A stretch of 64,000 bases of DNA from Spirillospora albida. Lineage in GTDB: Bacteria > Actinomycetota > Actinomycetes > Streptosporangiales > Streptosporangiaceae. This document shows positions 15,949 through 24,557 of the stretch, in pieces. The translations under genes were made by a program, and so were the position numbers. The stretch is taken from contig NZ_JOFJ01000002.1 in the NCBI RefSeq assembly GCF_000718255.1, positions 248,001 to 312,000 of the forward strand, read 5' to 3'. Positions within the stretch are counted from its first letter, which is position 1. Each line of letters starts with the position of its first letter. Under the pieces are notes generated by a model. It saw only the letters and a list, made by a program, of their open reading frames with translations. It searched no databases and was not told the origin of the DNA.

Positions 15949-16015
15949 AGAACAACACGGTAGACTCCGTCCGCACGTCCGGTACCTACGTTATGAGGAC
16001 TGGAACGGATATTCG

Positions 16016-16942
16016 ATGGATGCAGAGCTGACGCCCTTTTCCGGCGTGCCTGGAAACGGGCCGGACGCGGCCGGCCGGCCCGCCCGGCTCGCGGTCGGTG
16101 TCGTGGGGGCGGGCCGGGTCGGCACCGCGCTCGGTGCGGCGCTCGGACGGGTGGGTCATCGCGTCGTGGCCGCCGCCGCGGTGTCGGAGAGGTCTCGCGA
16201 GCGGGTGGCGGACCGGCTGCCCGGTGCCGCGGTCGCGACGCCGGACGAGGTCGTGGGGGCCGCCGATCTCGTCCTGCTGACCGTGCCGGACGACGCGCTG
16301 CCGGGCCTCGCCGCCGGGCTGGTGGGGGCCGGTGTCCCGGTGGACGGCAAGCTGATCGCGCACCCCAGCGGGCGGTACGGCACCGCCGTCCTCGACCCGC
16401 TCACCCGGTCCGGGGCGCTGCCGCTGGCCCTGCACCCGGTCATGACCTTCACCGGACGCCCCGACGACGTGGACCGGCTGAGCGGGATCTCGTTCGGTGT
16501 CACCTCGCCGGATCCGCTGCGTCCGGTCGCGGAGGCGCTGGTCCTGGAGATGGGCGGCGAGCCGGTCTGGATCACCGAGGAGCGCCGGCCGCTCTATCAC
16601 GCGGCTCTGGCGGGCGGCGCGAACCACCTGGTCACCCTGGTGGTCGAGGCGATGGACCTGCTGGGCGCGGCGGGCGTCGCCGAGCCGGGCCGCATGCTGG
16701 GGCCGCTGCTCGGCGCCGCGCTCGACAACGCGCTGCGGCTCGGGATCGACGGCCTCACCGGCCCCGTCGCCCGCGGCGACGCCGGGACCGTCGCGGACCA
16801 TGTCGCCGAGCTCGCCCGGGTGTCGCCGGAGAGCCGCCGCGCGTACGTCGCGCTGGCCCGGCTCACCGCCGACCGGGCGCTCGGCGCCGGAATGCTCAAA
16901 CCCGAGGACGCCGAACGGCTCCTCGAAGCGCTGGCCGACTGA
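16016..16942 (+). CDS. Rossmann-like/DUF2520 protein, possible ketopantoate reductase
   Basis: The 308-residue protein has an NAD(P)-binding Rossmann fold (VGVVGAGRVGTALGAAL) and the DUF2520 C-terminal helical domain, including LHPVMTF, HAALAGGANHLVTLV and a helical ALDNALRLG stretch. The overall design matches ketopantoate reductase and 6-phosphogluconate-like dehydrogenases. It stands 15 bases before panC, and no panE gene is seen. From memory, the alternative ketopantoate reductase PanG of Francisella belongs to this type, so reduction of 2-ketopantoate to pantoate by NADPH is a reasonable guess. The first 20 residues precede the fold and are not conserved in appearance. Confidence 0.85.
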   Translation: MDAELTPFSGVPGNGPDAAGRPARLAVGVVGAGRVGTALGAALGRVGHRVVAAAAVSERSRERVADRLPGAAVATPDEVVGAADLVLLTVPDDALPGLAAGLVGAGVPVDGKLIAHPSGRYGTAVLDPLTRSGALPLALHPVMTFTGRPDDVDRLSGISFGVTSPDPLRPVAEALVLEMGGEPVWITEERRPLYHAALAGGANHLVTLVVEAMDLLGAAGVAEPGRMLGPLLGAALDNALRLGIDGLTGPVARGDAGTVADHVAELARVSPESRRAYVALARLTADRALGAGMLKPEDAERLLEALAD

Positions 16943-16957
16943 TCGAGGCAGGAGCCC

Positions 16958-17809
16958 ATGACACCCGTCATCGTGAGGACCCGCGCGGAGCTGGCCGCCG
17001 CCCGCACCGGCGTCGAGGGGACGCTCGCGCTCGTCCCGACCATGGGCGCGCTGCACGAAGGCCACCGGTCGCTGATCCGGAGGGCCCGGGAGATCGCCGG
17101 GACGGTCGCGGTCAGCGTTTTCGTCAACCCGCTGCAGTTCGGGCCGAATGAGGACTTCGACCGTTATCCGCGCACGTTCGCCGACGACGTGGAAGCCTGC
17201 GCCGCCGAGGGGGTGTCCATCGTGTTCGCGCCCTCCGTGGACGTGATGTATCCGGCGGAACCACAGGTCACGTTGAAGTCGGGGCCGATGGGCGCCCGGG
17301 TCGAGGGTGTGACCCGGCCGGGGCATTTCGACGGAATGCTCACGGTCGTCCTGAAGTTGTTGAACCTGGTGAGACCGGACGTGGCCGTCTTCGGGGAGAA
17401 GGACGCGCAGCAGCTCGCGATGATCCGCCGGATGGTGGCCGACCTGAACGTCCCGGTCGAGGTCGTCGGGGCGCCGACCGTCCGGGAGCCGGACGGCCTC
17501 GCCCTGTCGAGCCGGAACCGCTACCTGACCGAGACCGATCGCAGTACCGCCCTCGCCCTGTCCCGGGCGCTCCGCGCCGGCGCGGACGCCGTGCCGGACG
17601 GACCGTCCGCCGTCGTCAAGGCGGCACGGGCCGTCCTGGACGGGGCCGGACCCGCCCTCCACCTCGACTACATCGTCCTCGTCGACCCCGCGACCTTCCT
17701 CGAGGTCTCGGACGCCCACACCGGTCCCGCCGTCCTCGCCGTCGCCGCGCGGGTCGGCACCACCCACCTGATCGACAACACTCCCCTCGAGTTCCCGAAG
17801 GAGCACTGA
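16958..17809 (+). CDS. panC: Pantothenate synthetase (panC)
   Basis: PanC condenses pantoate with beta-alanine using ATP. The 283-residue protein has the standard length. Motifs seen are PTMGALHEGHRSLI (nucleotide HxGH-like), VFVNPLQFGPNEDFDRYPR, the pantoate-binding RPGHFDGMLTVV, FGEKDAQQL and SSRNRYL (KMSKS-like). AGGCAGGAG lies just before ATG 16958. It shares one base with panD, so the two are translationally coupled. Confidence 0.96.
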   Translation: MTPVIVRTRAELAAARTGVEGTLALVPTMGALHEGHRSLIRRAREIAGTVAVSVFVNPLQFGPNEDFDRYPRTFADDVEACAAEGVSIVFAPSVDVMYPAEPQVTLKSGPMGARVEGVTRPGHFDGMLTVVLKLLNLVRPDVAVFGEKDAQQLAMIRRMVADLNVPVEVVGAPTVREPDGLALSSRNRYLTETDRSTALALSRALRAGADAVPDGPSAVVKAARAVLDGAGPALHLDYIVLVDPATFLEVSDAHTGPAVLAVAARVGTTHLIDNTPLEFPKEH

Positions 17810-18228
17810 TGTTCCGGACGATGTTCAAGTCGAAGATCCACCGCGCCACGGTGACCCAGGCCGACCTGCACTACGTGGGATCGCTGACGATCGACCAGGA
17901 CCTGATGGACGCGGCCGACCTCCTGCCGGGGGAGCAGGTCCACATCGTCGACATCGACAACGGCGCCCGCCTCGAGACCTACCTGATCGCGGGCGAGCGC
18001 GGCTCCGGCGTGATCGGCATCAACGGCGCCGCCGCCCGCCTCGTCCAGCCCGGCGACCTCGTGATCATCATCAGCTACGCCCAGCTCACCGACGCCGAGG
18101 CCCGCGAGTTCCAGCCGGCGGTCGTCCATGTCGACCGCTCCAACAAGATCATCTCCTTGGGCGGCGACCCGGCCGAGCCCGTCCCCGGCGGCGACGGCCT
18201 CCGCGGGGACCTCGTCCACCCCGTCTGA
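17809..18228 (+). CDS. panD: Aspartate 1-decarboxylase precursor (panD)
   Basis: PanD makes beta-alanine from aspartate for PanC. The 139-residue proenzyme shows the self-cleavage site Gly24-Ser25 in HYVGSLTID at exactly the usual position, which yields the pyruvoyl cofactor on the alpha chain. Lys9 (MFKSKIHRA), Tyr58-type YLIAGERGSG and NGAAARL are also present. The C-terminus carries about 20 extra residues (GGDPAEPVPGG and so on). Actinobacterial PanD normally needs no separate PanM activator. Confidence 0.96.
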   Translation: MFRTMFKSKIHRATVTQADLHYVGSLTIDQDLMDAADLLPGEQVHIVDIDNGARLETYLIAGERGSGVIGINGAAARLVQPGDLVIIISYAQLTDAEAREFQPAVVHVDRSNKIISLGGDPAEPVPGGDGLRGDLVHPV

Positions 18229-18243
18229 AGCCCGACTCATCGG

Positions 18244-18332
18244 ACCCGCCCGGCGCCGCGAACCGGTGAACGGGTGCTCTGACGTGCGGCGGTGAGCGTG
18301 AACGCGCTCCCCGCGGCGGGTGCCGGGCGGGT
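18244..18332 (+). terminator. Long-range inverted repeat after panD
   Basis: ACCCGCCCGGC (18244-18254) is perfectly complementary to GCCGGGCGGGT (18322-18332), and just inside it CGCCGCG pairs with CGCGGCG. The loop is long (about 50 bases). It probably ends the pan operon before the nadB promoter. Confidence 0.45.
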
Positions 18333-18406
18333 TGTGGCGGGGGCGGGGGAACGAATCCCGCACGGTTAGTGTCAAAATGACGAGAACCGACCTCGGAGGA
18401 GGGCCC

Positions 18407-20137
18407 ATGATCCCTTCCAGCCTCGCCGCGCCCCGTCCCGGCTGGACCGCCGATACCGACACCGTCGTGATCGGGTCCGGCATCGCCGGGCTGGTCACGG
18501 CCCTGCGCTGCCGCCCGCACGGGCGGGTGCTGCTCGTGACCAAGGCGCTGCTGGACGCGGGATCGACCCGCTGGGCGCAGGGCGGGATCGCCGCCGCTCT
18601 CGCCCCCGACGACAGCCCCGAGGACCACCTGGCGGACACGCTCACCGCCGGTGTCGGGCTCTGCGACGTGGACGCCGTCCGCGCCCTCGTGACCGAGGGG
18701 CCGGATGCCGTCCGGCGGCTCATCGACCTGGGCACCGCGTTCGACCGCGCCGAGGACGGGGAGATCGCGCTGACCCGGGAGGGCGGCCACCACCGCCGCC
18801 GCATCGCCCATGCCGGGGGCGACGCCACCGGCGCCGAGATCAGCCGCGCGCTCCTCGCCGCGCTCAAGGACTCGGGCGTCGAGGTCGTCGAGCACGCGCT
18901 GGTCCTCGATCTGCTCCGGGACGCCGCCGGCCGCGCCACCGGGGTCACCCTGCACGTCATGGGGGAGGGGCAGCCCTGGGGCGTCGGCGCCGTCCGCGCA
19001 CGGGCCGTCGTGCTCGCTACGGGCGGGCTCGGGCAGGTGTACTCCGCCACCACCAATCCCGAGGTGTCCACCGGCGACGGGGTCGCGCTCGCCCTGCGGG
19101 CGGGGGCGGACGTCACCGATCTGGAGTTCGTCCAGTTCCACCCCACGGTGCTGTGGCTCGGCGAGGGCGCGCGCGGGCAGCAGCCGTTGATCTCCGAGGC
19201 GGTGCGAGGCGAGGGCGCGCACCTCATCGATCAGGCGGGCACGCGGTTCATGGTCGGACGGCACGAGCTCGCCGAGCTCGCCCCGCGCGACGTCGTCGCC
19301 AAGGGGATCATGAACCGGATGCGGGAGACGGGCGCCTCCCACATGCTGCTGGACGGGCGGCATCTCGGCGCCGCGATGTGGGAGGACCGCTTCCCGACGA
19401 TCCTCGCCGCGTGCCGCCACCACGGCATCGATCCGGTCACCGAGCCGATCCCGGTGGTGCCGGCGGCGCACTACGCCAGCGGAGGCGTGCGGACCGATCT
19501 GCACGGACGCGCCTCCGTTCCCGGCCTGTACGCGTGCGGCGAGGTCGCCTGCACGGGCGTGCACGGCGCCAACCGCCTCGCGTCGAACTCCCTCCTGGAG
19601 GGCCTCGTCTTCGCGAAGCGGATCGCCGATGCCATCTCGGCGGAGCAGGCCGCCATCGGTCCAGACGGGCCCGCCGAGGCTTCGGCGAGCGCGTCCGGGG
19701 ACGCCGGCGCGGCCGAGATGGGCGGCGTTGATCCGGGGGCGGAGGGCGCCCGGGACGGGGCGGGTGATTGGCTTGGTCCGTCCGAGGGCGGCGGGTTGGT
19801 CGACCCGGAATGCCGGGGGGAGATACAGCGCATCATGACGTCCTGTGCGGGGGTGCTGCGGGGGGCCGAAGGGCTGTCCCGCGCGGCGCGCGAGCTGGAG
19901 GCGCTCGCGGCGCGCGGGGGCGACGTGGAACCCGGGGTCAGGGCGTGGGAGGCCACCAACCTGCACGCGGTCGCCACGGCGATCGTCGCCGCCGCGCGGC
20001 TGCGGGAGGAGACGCGGGGGAGCCACTGGCGCGAGGACTTCCCCGAGCGGGCCGACGCCCGGTGGCGCGGTCATCTCGTCACGCGGCGGGCGGGGAACGG
20101 CCTCGTGACCGCATACGAAGAAGGACGGTTCGCATGA
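18407..20137 (+). CDS. nadB: L-aspartate oxidase (nadB)
   Basis: NadB oxidises aspartate to iminoaspartate, the first step of de novo NAD synthesis. The 576-residue flavoprotein has the FAD site VVIGSGIAGLV, STRWAQGGIAAA, HHRRRIAHAGGDATG, LEFVQFHPTVLWL, HYASGGVRTDLHGR and ACGEVACTGVHGANRLASNSLLEG. An Ala/Gly/Asp-rich insert of about 50 residues (from about residue 413) separates the catalytic part from the helical C-terminal domain, which is longer than in E. coli NadB. A perfect GGAGGAG 6 bases before ATG 18407 fixes the start; the upstream frame to 18320 is not needed. It overlaps nadC by 4 bases. nadA (quinolinate synthase) is not in the window. Confidence 0.95.
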   Translation: MIPSSLAAPRPGWTADTDTVVIGSGIAGLVTALRCRPHGRVLLVTKALLDAGSTRWAQGGIAAALAPDDSPEDHLADTLTAGVGLCDVDAVRALVTEGPDAVRRLIDLGTAFDRAEDGEIALTREGGHHRRRIAHAGGDATGAEISRALLAALKDSGVEVVEHALVLDLLRDAAGRATGVTLHVMGEGQPWGVGAVRARAVVLATGGLGQVYSATTNPEVSTGDGVALALRAGADVTDLEFVQFHPTVLWLGEGARGQQPLISEAVRGEGAHLIDQAGTRFMVGRHELAELAPRDVVAKGIMNRMRETGASHMLLDGRHLGAAMWEDRFPTILAACRHHGIDPVTEPIPVVPAAHYASGGVRTDLHGRASVPGLYACGEVACTGVHGANRLASNSLLEGLVFAKRIADAISAEQAAIGPDGPAEASASASGDAGAAEMGGVDPGAEGARDGAGDWLGPSEGGGLVDPECRGEIQRIMTSCAGVLRGAEGLSRAARELEALAARGGDVEPGVRAWEATNLHAVATAIVAAARLREETRGSHWREDFPERADARWRGHLVTRRAGNGLVTAYEEGRFA

Positions 20138-20991
20138 CTCCGGAACTTACGGGCGCGCTGCGGGACGCCGGGCTCGATCCCGAACATGTGGAAAACCTCG
20201 TCCGCACCGCGCTCGCCGAGGACGGCGAGGTCGATGTCACCAGCGAGCCGATCTTCGCGCCCGAGGACGAATCGACGGGGGACTTCACCGCGCGCGAGAG
20301 CGGGGTCGTGGCCGGGGTGCCCGTGGCCGCGGTCGTGTTCGAGGTGATGGGCGTCCGGTACGAGGCCAAGGTCCGGGACGGTGACCGGGTCGTCCCGGGG
20401 CAGGTCCTCATCTCGGTCCACGGGCGCACGCGGGCCGTCCTCAGGGCGGAGCGGACGGCCCTGAACCTCCTCACGCACCTGTCGGGAGTCGCCACCGCCA
20501 CCCGTCAGTGGGTGGACGCTCTGGAGGGCACCAAGGCCGAGGTCCGCGACTCCAGGAAGACGCTGCCGGGCCTTAGGGCGCTGCAGAAGTACGCCGTGAA
20601 ATGCGGTGGCGGGGTCAACCACCGCATGGGGCTGCACGACTCCGCGCTCATCAAGGACAACCATGTGGCGGCGGCCGGGAGCGTCACCAAGGCGTTCGAG
20701 GCGATCCGGTCCATGTACCCGTCCCTGCACATCCAGGTGGAGTGCGACACCCTTGAGCAGGTCGAGGAGGCCCTCGAAGTGGGTGCGACGTCCATCCTGC
20801 TGGACAACATGACCGACGCCCAGATGGCGGAGGCGGTGCGGACCGTGGCGGGCCGGGCAAGGCTGGAGGCGTCCGGGGGCCTTACCCTGGACAGGGCCCG
20901 AGACGTCGCCGTGACCGGCGTGGACTACCTTGCGGTGGGCGCGCTGACGCACTCGGCCCGCGTGTTCGACATCGGCCTTGACTTCTCCTGA
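20134..20991 (+). CDS. nadC: Nicotinate-nucleotide pyrophosphorylase, quinolinate phosphoribosyltransferase (nadC)
   Basis: NadC joins quinolinate to PRPP and releases CO2 to give nicotinate mononucleotide. The 285-residue protein has RAERTALNLLTHLSGVAT, DSRKTLPGLRALQKYAVKCGGG, HRMGLHDSALIKDNH, VECDTLEQ, ILLDNM and EASGGLTLD, all of which line the active site. It starts in an ATGA overlap with nadB. The pantothenate kinase gene follows after 14 bases. Confidence 0.96.
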   Translation: MTPELTGALRDAGLDPEHVENLVRTALAEDGEVDVTSEPIFAPEDESTGDFTARESGVVAGVPVAAVVFEVMGVRYEAKVRDGDRVVPGQVLISVHGRTRAVLRAERTALNLLTHLSGVATATRQWVDALEGTKAEVRDSRKTLPGLRALQKYAVKCGGGVNHRMGLHDSALIKDNHVAAAGSVTKAFEAIRSMYPSLHIQVECDTLEQVEEALEVGATSILLDNMTDAQMAEAVRTVAGRARLEASGGLTLDRARDVAVTGVDYLAVGALTHSARVFDIGLDFS

Positions 20992-21005
20992 CCAGCGGGG
21001 ACCTG

Positions 21006-21788
21006 ATGCTGCTCACCATCGACGTCGGTAACACCAATACCGTCCTCGGCCTGTTCGAGGGCGAGGAGGTGATCGAGCACTGGAGGATCAACACCGATCC
21101 GCGGCGGACCGCCGACGAGATCGCCGTGGTCCTGCAGGGCCTCGTCCAGCAGAGCCCCCTGCTGGCGGAGACCGACATCAGTGGTATCGCCCTGTGCTCG
21201 ACGGTCCCGTCCGTCCTGCACGAGATGCGCGAGATGTGCCGCCGGTACTACGGGGACGTGTCCGCCGTGATCGTGGAGCCCGGCGTGAAGACCGGGGTGC
21301 CCGTCCGGATGGACAACCCCAAGGAGGTCGGCGCCGACCGCATCGTGAACGCGCTCGCCGCCGTCCACACGCACGGCGGGCCCGCCATCGTGGTCGACTT
21401 CGGGACGGCCACGACGTTCGACGCGGTGTCCGCCAAGGGCGAGTACGTCGGCGGCGCGATCGCCCCCGGCATCGAGATCTCGATCGACGCGCTGTCGTCG
21501 CGGGGGGCGCAGCTCCACAAGATCGAGCTGGTGCGGCCCCGGAACGTCATCGCGAAGAACACCGTCGAGGCGCTCCAGTCAGGCATCATCTTCGGGTTCG
21601 CGGGCCAGGTCGACGGCATCGTGGAGCGCATGTCCGAGGAGCTCGCGGAGGACCCGCAAGAGGTCACCGTCATCGCGACGGGCGGGCTCGCGCCCCTGGT
21701 GCTGGAGGAGTCGCGGAGCATCGACGTGTTCGAGCCCTGGCTCACCCTCATCGGGCTGCGCCTCATCTACCAGCGCAACACGCCGTAG
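21006..21788 (+). CDS. coaX: Type III pantothenate kinase (coaX)
   Basis: CoaX phosphorylates pantothenate in the first step of CoA synthesis. Type III enzymes need a monovalent cation, use ATP weakly and are not inhibited by CoA. The 260-residue ASKHA-fold protein has TIDVGNTNTVLGLF (phosphate 1), CSTVPSV, PKEVGADRIVNALAA, VVDFGTATTFDAV and GGAIAPGIEIS. It lies directly behind nadC, so NAD and CoA synthesis share a transcript here. It is 260 residues, the common length. Confidence 0.95.
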   Translation: MLLTIDVGNTNTVLGLFEGEEVIEHWRINTDPRRTADEIAVVLQGLVQQSPLLAETDISGIALCSTVPSVLHEMREMCRRYYGDVSAVIVEPGVKTGVPVRMDNPKEVGADRIVNALAAVHTHGGPAIVVDFGTATTFDAVSAKGEYVGGAIAPGIEISIDALSSRGAQLHKIELVRPRNVIAKNTVEALQSGIIFGFAGQVDGIVERMSEELAEDPQEVTVIATGGLAPLVLEESRSIDVFEPWLTLIGLRLIYQRNTP

Positions 21789-21840
21789 CCGGGGCGAACT
21801 CGTTCGCGGCGCATCGGGCGGGCTCGATAGCCTGGGGCGT

Positions 21841-23331
21841 GTGAGCGACGAGACCTACGACGACCTTCCGGAGCAGATGCGCGTCCGGCGGGAGAAGCTC
21901 GACCGCCTCCGCGAGAGCGGAGTCGACCCGTACCCGGTGACGTTCCCCCGGACGGCGACCATCGCCGAAATCCGGGAGAAACACCCGGACCTGGAGCCGG
22001 GCACGGAGACGGGCGAGAAAGTCGGCGTCACGGGTCGCGTCATGCTCGTCCGGAACACGGGGAAGCTGTGCTTCGCCACGATCCGGGACGCCGACGGCGA
22101 GATCCAGATCATGCTGTCCCTGGCCAAGGTGGGGCAGGAGCGGCTCGACTTCTGGAAGCGCGAGGTCGACCTCGGCGACCACATCGGCGTCGAGGGCGAG
22201 GTCATCACGTCCCGGCGCGGTGAGCTCTCCGTGATGGCGGACGACTTCGCCATCACCTCCAAGTGCCTGCGGCCGCTCCCGGACAAGCACGCCGGCCTCA
22301 CCGACCCGGAGGCGCGGGTCCGGCTGCGCTACGTCGACCTCATCGTCAACGACGAGGCGCGGGCAATGGCGCGGCTGCGCAGCGCGACGGTCCGGGCCGT
22401 CCGGGACTTCTGGCACGAGGAGGGGTACCTCGAGGTCGAGACCCCGATGCTGCAGCCGATCCACGGCGGCGCGGCGGCGCGTCCGTTCCAGACGCACATC
22501 AACGCCTACGGCATGGACCTCTACCTGCGCATCGCCATCGAGCTGTACCTGAAGCGGCTCGTCGTCGGCGGCATGGAGAAGGTCTTCGAGATCAACCGGA
22601 ACTTCCGGAACGAGGGTGCCGACTCCACCCACAACCCCGAGTTCACGATGCTCGAGGCGTACGGGACGTACCTCGACTACAACGACATGGCCGACCTGAC
22701 GCAGCGGATGTACCAGAAGGCGGTCATCGCCGCGCTCGGCACGTCCGTGGTCGTCCACGACGGCACCGAGATCGACCTCGGCCTGCCGGAATGGCCGCGC
22801 GTCACCCTGTACGGGGCGGTCTCCGGGGCGCTGGGCGAGGAGATCACGCCGCACACGCCGATCGACGCCGTGCGCAAGCTCGCCGACGCGCGCGAGGTCG
22901 GCTGGGACCCCAAGTGGGGGCAGGGCAAGCTCGTCCAGGAGATCTTCGAGGAGCTGGTGGAGCACACGCTCGTCCAGCCCACGTTCGTCATGGACTACCC
23001 CGTCGAGACGTCGCCGCTCACCCGGCAGCACCGCGAGGAGCCGCTGCTCACCGAGAAGTGGGACCTCATCGGGTTCGGGACGGAACTCGGCACCGCCTAC
23101 TCCGAGCTCGTCGACCCGATCGAGCAGCGCCGCCGGCTCACCGAGCAGTCGCTGCTCGCGGCGGGCGGGGACCCCGAGGCCATGCAGCTGGACGAGGACT
23201 TCCTGCGCGCGCTCGAGTACGCGATGCCGCCGACGGGCGGGGTGGGCGTCGGCATCGACCGGATGATCATGGCGTTCACCGGCAAGGGGATCCGGGACAC
23301 GATCCTGTTCCCCCTGGTGAAGCCGGAGTAG
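21841..23331 (+). CDS. lysS: Lysyl-tRNA synthetase, class II (lysS)
   Basis: The 496-residue enzyme has an OB-fold anticodon-binding domain (about 60-165; GVTGRVMLVRNTGKLCFATI) and the class II catalytic core. Motif 2 is FEINRNFRNEGADSTHNPEFTMLEAY, and motif 3 is GVGVGIDRMIMAFTG. GTG 21841 lies 7 bases after TAGCCT (21828-21833) with no Shine-Dalgarno sequence, so the transcript is probably leaderless. It does not carry the N-terminal membrane (MprF-like) domain found in LysX proteins. It converges on the lacI gene. Confidence 0.95.
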   Translation: MSDETYDDLPEQMRVRREKLDRLRESGVDPYPVTFPRTATIAEIREKHPDLEPGTETGEKVGVTGRVMLVRNTGKLCFATIRDADGEIQIMLSLAKVGQERLDFWKREVDLGDHIGVEGEVITSRRGELSVMADDFAITSKCLRPLPDKHAGLTDPEARVRLRYVDLIVNDEARAMARLRSATVRAVRDFWHEEGYLEVETPMLQPIHGGAAARPFQTHINAYGMDLYLRIAIELYLKRLVVGGMEKVFEINRNFRNEGADSTHNPEFTMLEAYGTYLDYNDMADLTQRMYQKAVIAALGTSVVVHDGTEIDLGLPEWPRVTLYGAVSGALGEEITPHTPIDAVRKLADAREVGWDPKWGQGKLVQEIFEELVEHTLVQPTFVMDYPVETSPLTRQHREEPLLTEKWDLIGFGTELGTAYSELVDPIEQRRRLTEQSLLAAGGDPEAMQLDEDFLRALEYAMPPTGGVGVGIDRMIMAFTGKGIRDTILFPLVKPE

Positions 23332-23356
23332 CGCGGGTTCGCGGGAGCGCGGCGGA

Positions 23357-24379
23357 TCAGGCCGACTCGCGGATCTTGAGCTCCGGGGTGAGGACGACCT
23401 GACGGTGCTGGTGCGACCGGCCCTCGGCCACCTCGGCGAGGACGAGCTCCGCCGCCTCCCAGCCGAGCTCGCGGCGCGGCTGGCCGATCGTGGTCAACGG
23501 TACGGCCGCGCTCGCGGCGAGCTCGATGTCGTCGTAGCCGATCACGGCGACCTCGTCCGGCACCCGGACGCCGAGCCGGCTCAGCTCGTTGATCAGGCCG
23601 ATCGCGAGCAGGTCGTTGGCGCAGAAGATCCCGGACGGCAGGGCCGGCAGCGCGGCGATCCGCTGCGCCGCGGCCCTGCCCTCCGTGGGGCTCAGCGCGT
23701 CCATGACCAGTGTGGGCGGTTTTCCGGCGCCCGCCTCGACGAAGGTCCGGGCGGCGCCCTCGCGGCGCTCTACGCACGGCCGCGGCTCCGGCCGCCCGGT
23801 CACGAACAGGGCGTCCTCGCGGCCGAGGCCGAGCAGGTGCGCGGCGGCGATCTCCCCGCCGGCGACATGGTCGACCCGGGCGGAGCAGGCGTCCGGGGCG
23901 TCCCTGTCGATCAGGACGACGCTCATCCCGGTCGCCCGCAGCCGCGCGATCCCGGGCGGATCGAGGGCGATGGGGATGATCAGTACGCCTGCCGCGCGCT
24001 GCTCCTCCAGCAGTTCCAGGGACCGCTGCTCCTTGGCCGCGGAATTGTCGCTGGAGAGCCACAGGGCGTCGTGGCCCGACGCGTTCAGGGCGAGCTCGGC
24101 CCCGCGCGCGACGTCCGACGCGTACGGGTTCGTGAGGTCCTCGACGATGACGCCGAACGCCCGCCGGGCCGGGTCGTCGGGCCGTCCGGCACGGGGATCG
24201 GGGCCCTGCCGGAGCCGCCGGGCGGACTCGTTGCGGACGAATCCGAGCTCGTCGATCGCGGCCTGAACGCGGGCACGGGTGGCTTCGGCCACGAGGTCTG
24301 GCCGGTTTAGGACATTCGAAACGGTCCCAACTGAGACGCCGGCACGCCTCGCAACCTCACGAATACTCGTTTGTGCCAA
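23357..24379 (-). CDS. LacI-family transcriptional regulator
   Basis: The 340-residue protein has the LacI helix-turn-helix and hinge (TSIREVARRAGVSVGTVSNVLNRPDLV, then an FVRNESARRLRQG hinge). A periplasmic-binding-protein-like sugar domain follows, with GVIVEDLTNPYASDVARGAE, GVLIIP, FCANDLLAIGLINEL and GYDDIELAASAAVPLTTI. A roughly 15-residue charged insert (DPRAGRPDDPARR) follows the hinge. TTG 24379 is chosen: GAGGAG sits just upstream and the helix-turn-helix would begin at residue 5 as in relatives; the longer frame back to 24955 lacks family similarity. A TGAAACG-type operator lies 170 bases upstream, at a promoter that fires the other way. The ligand is likely a sugar. Confidence 0.92.
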   Translation of the reverse strand: MAQTSIREVARRAGVSVGTVSNVLNRPDLVAEATRARVQAAIDELGFVRNESARRLRQGPDPRAGRPDDPARRAFGVIVEDLTNPYASDVARGAELALNASGHDALWLSSDNSAAKEQRSLELLEEQRAAGVLIIPIALDPPGIARLRATGMSVVLIDRDAPDACSARVDHVAGGEIAAAHLLGLGREDALFVTGRPEPRPCVERREGAARTFVEAGAGKPPTLVMDALSPTEGRAAAQRIAALPALPSGIFCANDLLAIGLINELSRLGVRVPDEVAVIGYDDIELAASAAVPLTTIGQPRRELGWEAAELVLAEVAEGRSHQHRQVVLTPELKIRESA

Positions 24380-24452
24380 CTCGCTCCTCGTCCGCCCCGT
24401 ATCTGTTCTCGCAGGTAGTTGAGTTTCTCCGATCGACCCGCCGAATTGTCGG

Positions 24453-24465
24453 TCACAGTGTGTGA
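24453..24465. promoter_or_regulatory. Dyad between lacI and the divergent promoter
   Basis: TCACA-GTG-TGTGA is a perfect 5-bp-arm inverted repeat about 75 bases upstream of the lacI start. Its shape is that of a Crp- or GntR-like site, but I cannot name the binder. Confidence 0.35.
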
Positions 24466-24497
24466 TCAAACATGCGCGAATGGTCCTTGACCGGCGC

Positions 24498-24557
24498 TTG
24501 ACGGGCCGGATCCGGCCGCCTAGCGTTCCGAGCCGAAGCGTAGCTTGAAACGATTCA
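24498..24557 (+). promoter_or_regulatory. Sigma-70-type promoter with LacI-family operator
   Basis: TTGACG (24498-24503) and TAGCGT (24521-24526) are spaced by 17 bp, a near-ideal vegetative promoter reading to the right. TGAAACGATTCA (24546-24557) is an 11-of-12 dyad with the central CG typical of LacI-family operators. It lies about 15 bases downstream of the expected transcription start, where a repressor would block transcription. The LacI gene is encoded divergently next door, so it is the likely binder. Confidence 0.7.

Noticed and set aside
15711..16031. Open frame of 106 residues between the FtsX permease and the DUF2520 gene
   Set aside because: No family resemblance and no ribosome-binding site; the product is Ser/Arg-rich random translation, and it overlaps the DUF2520 start.
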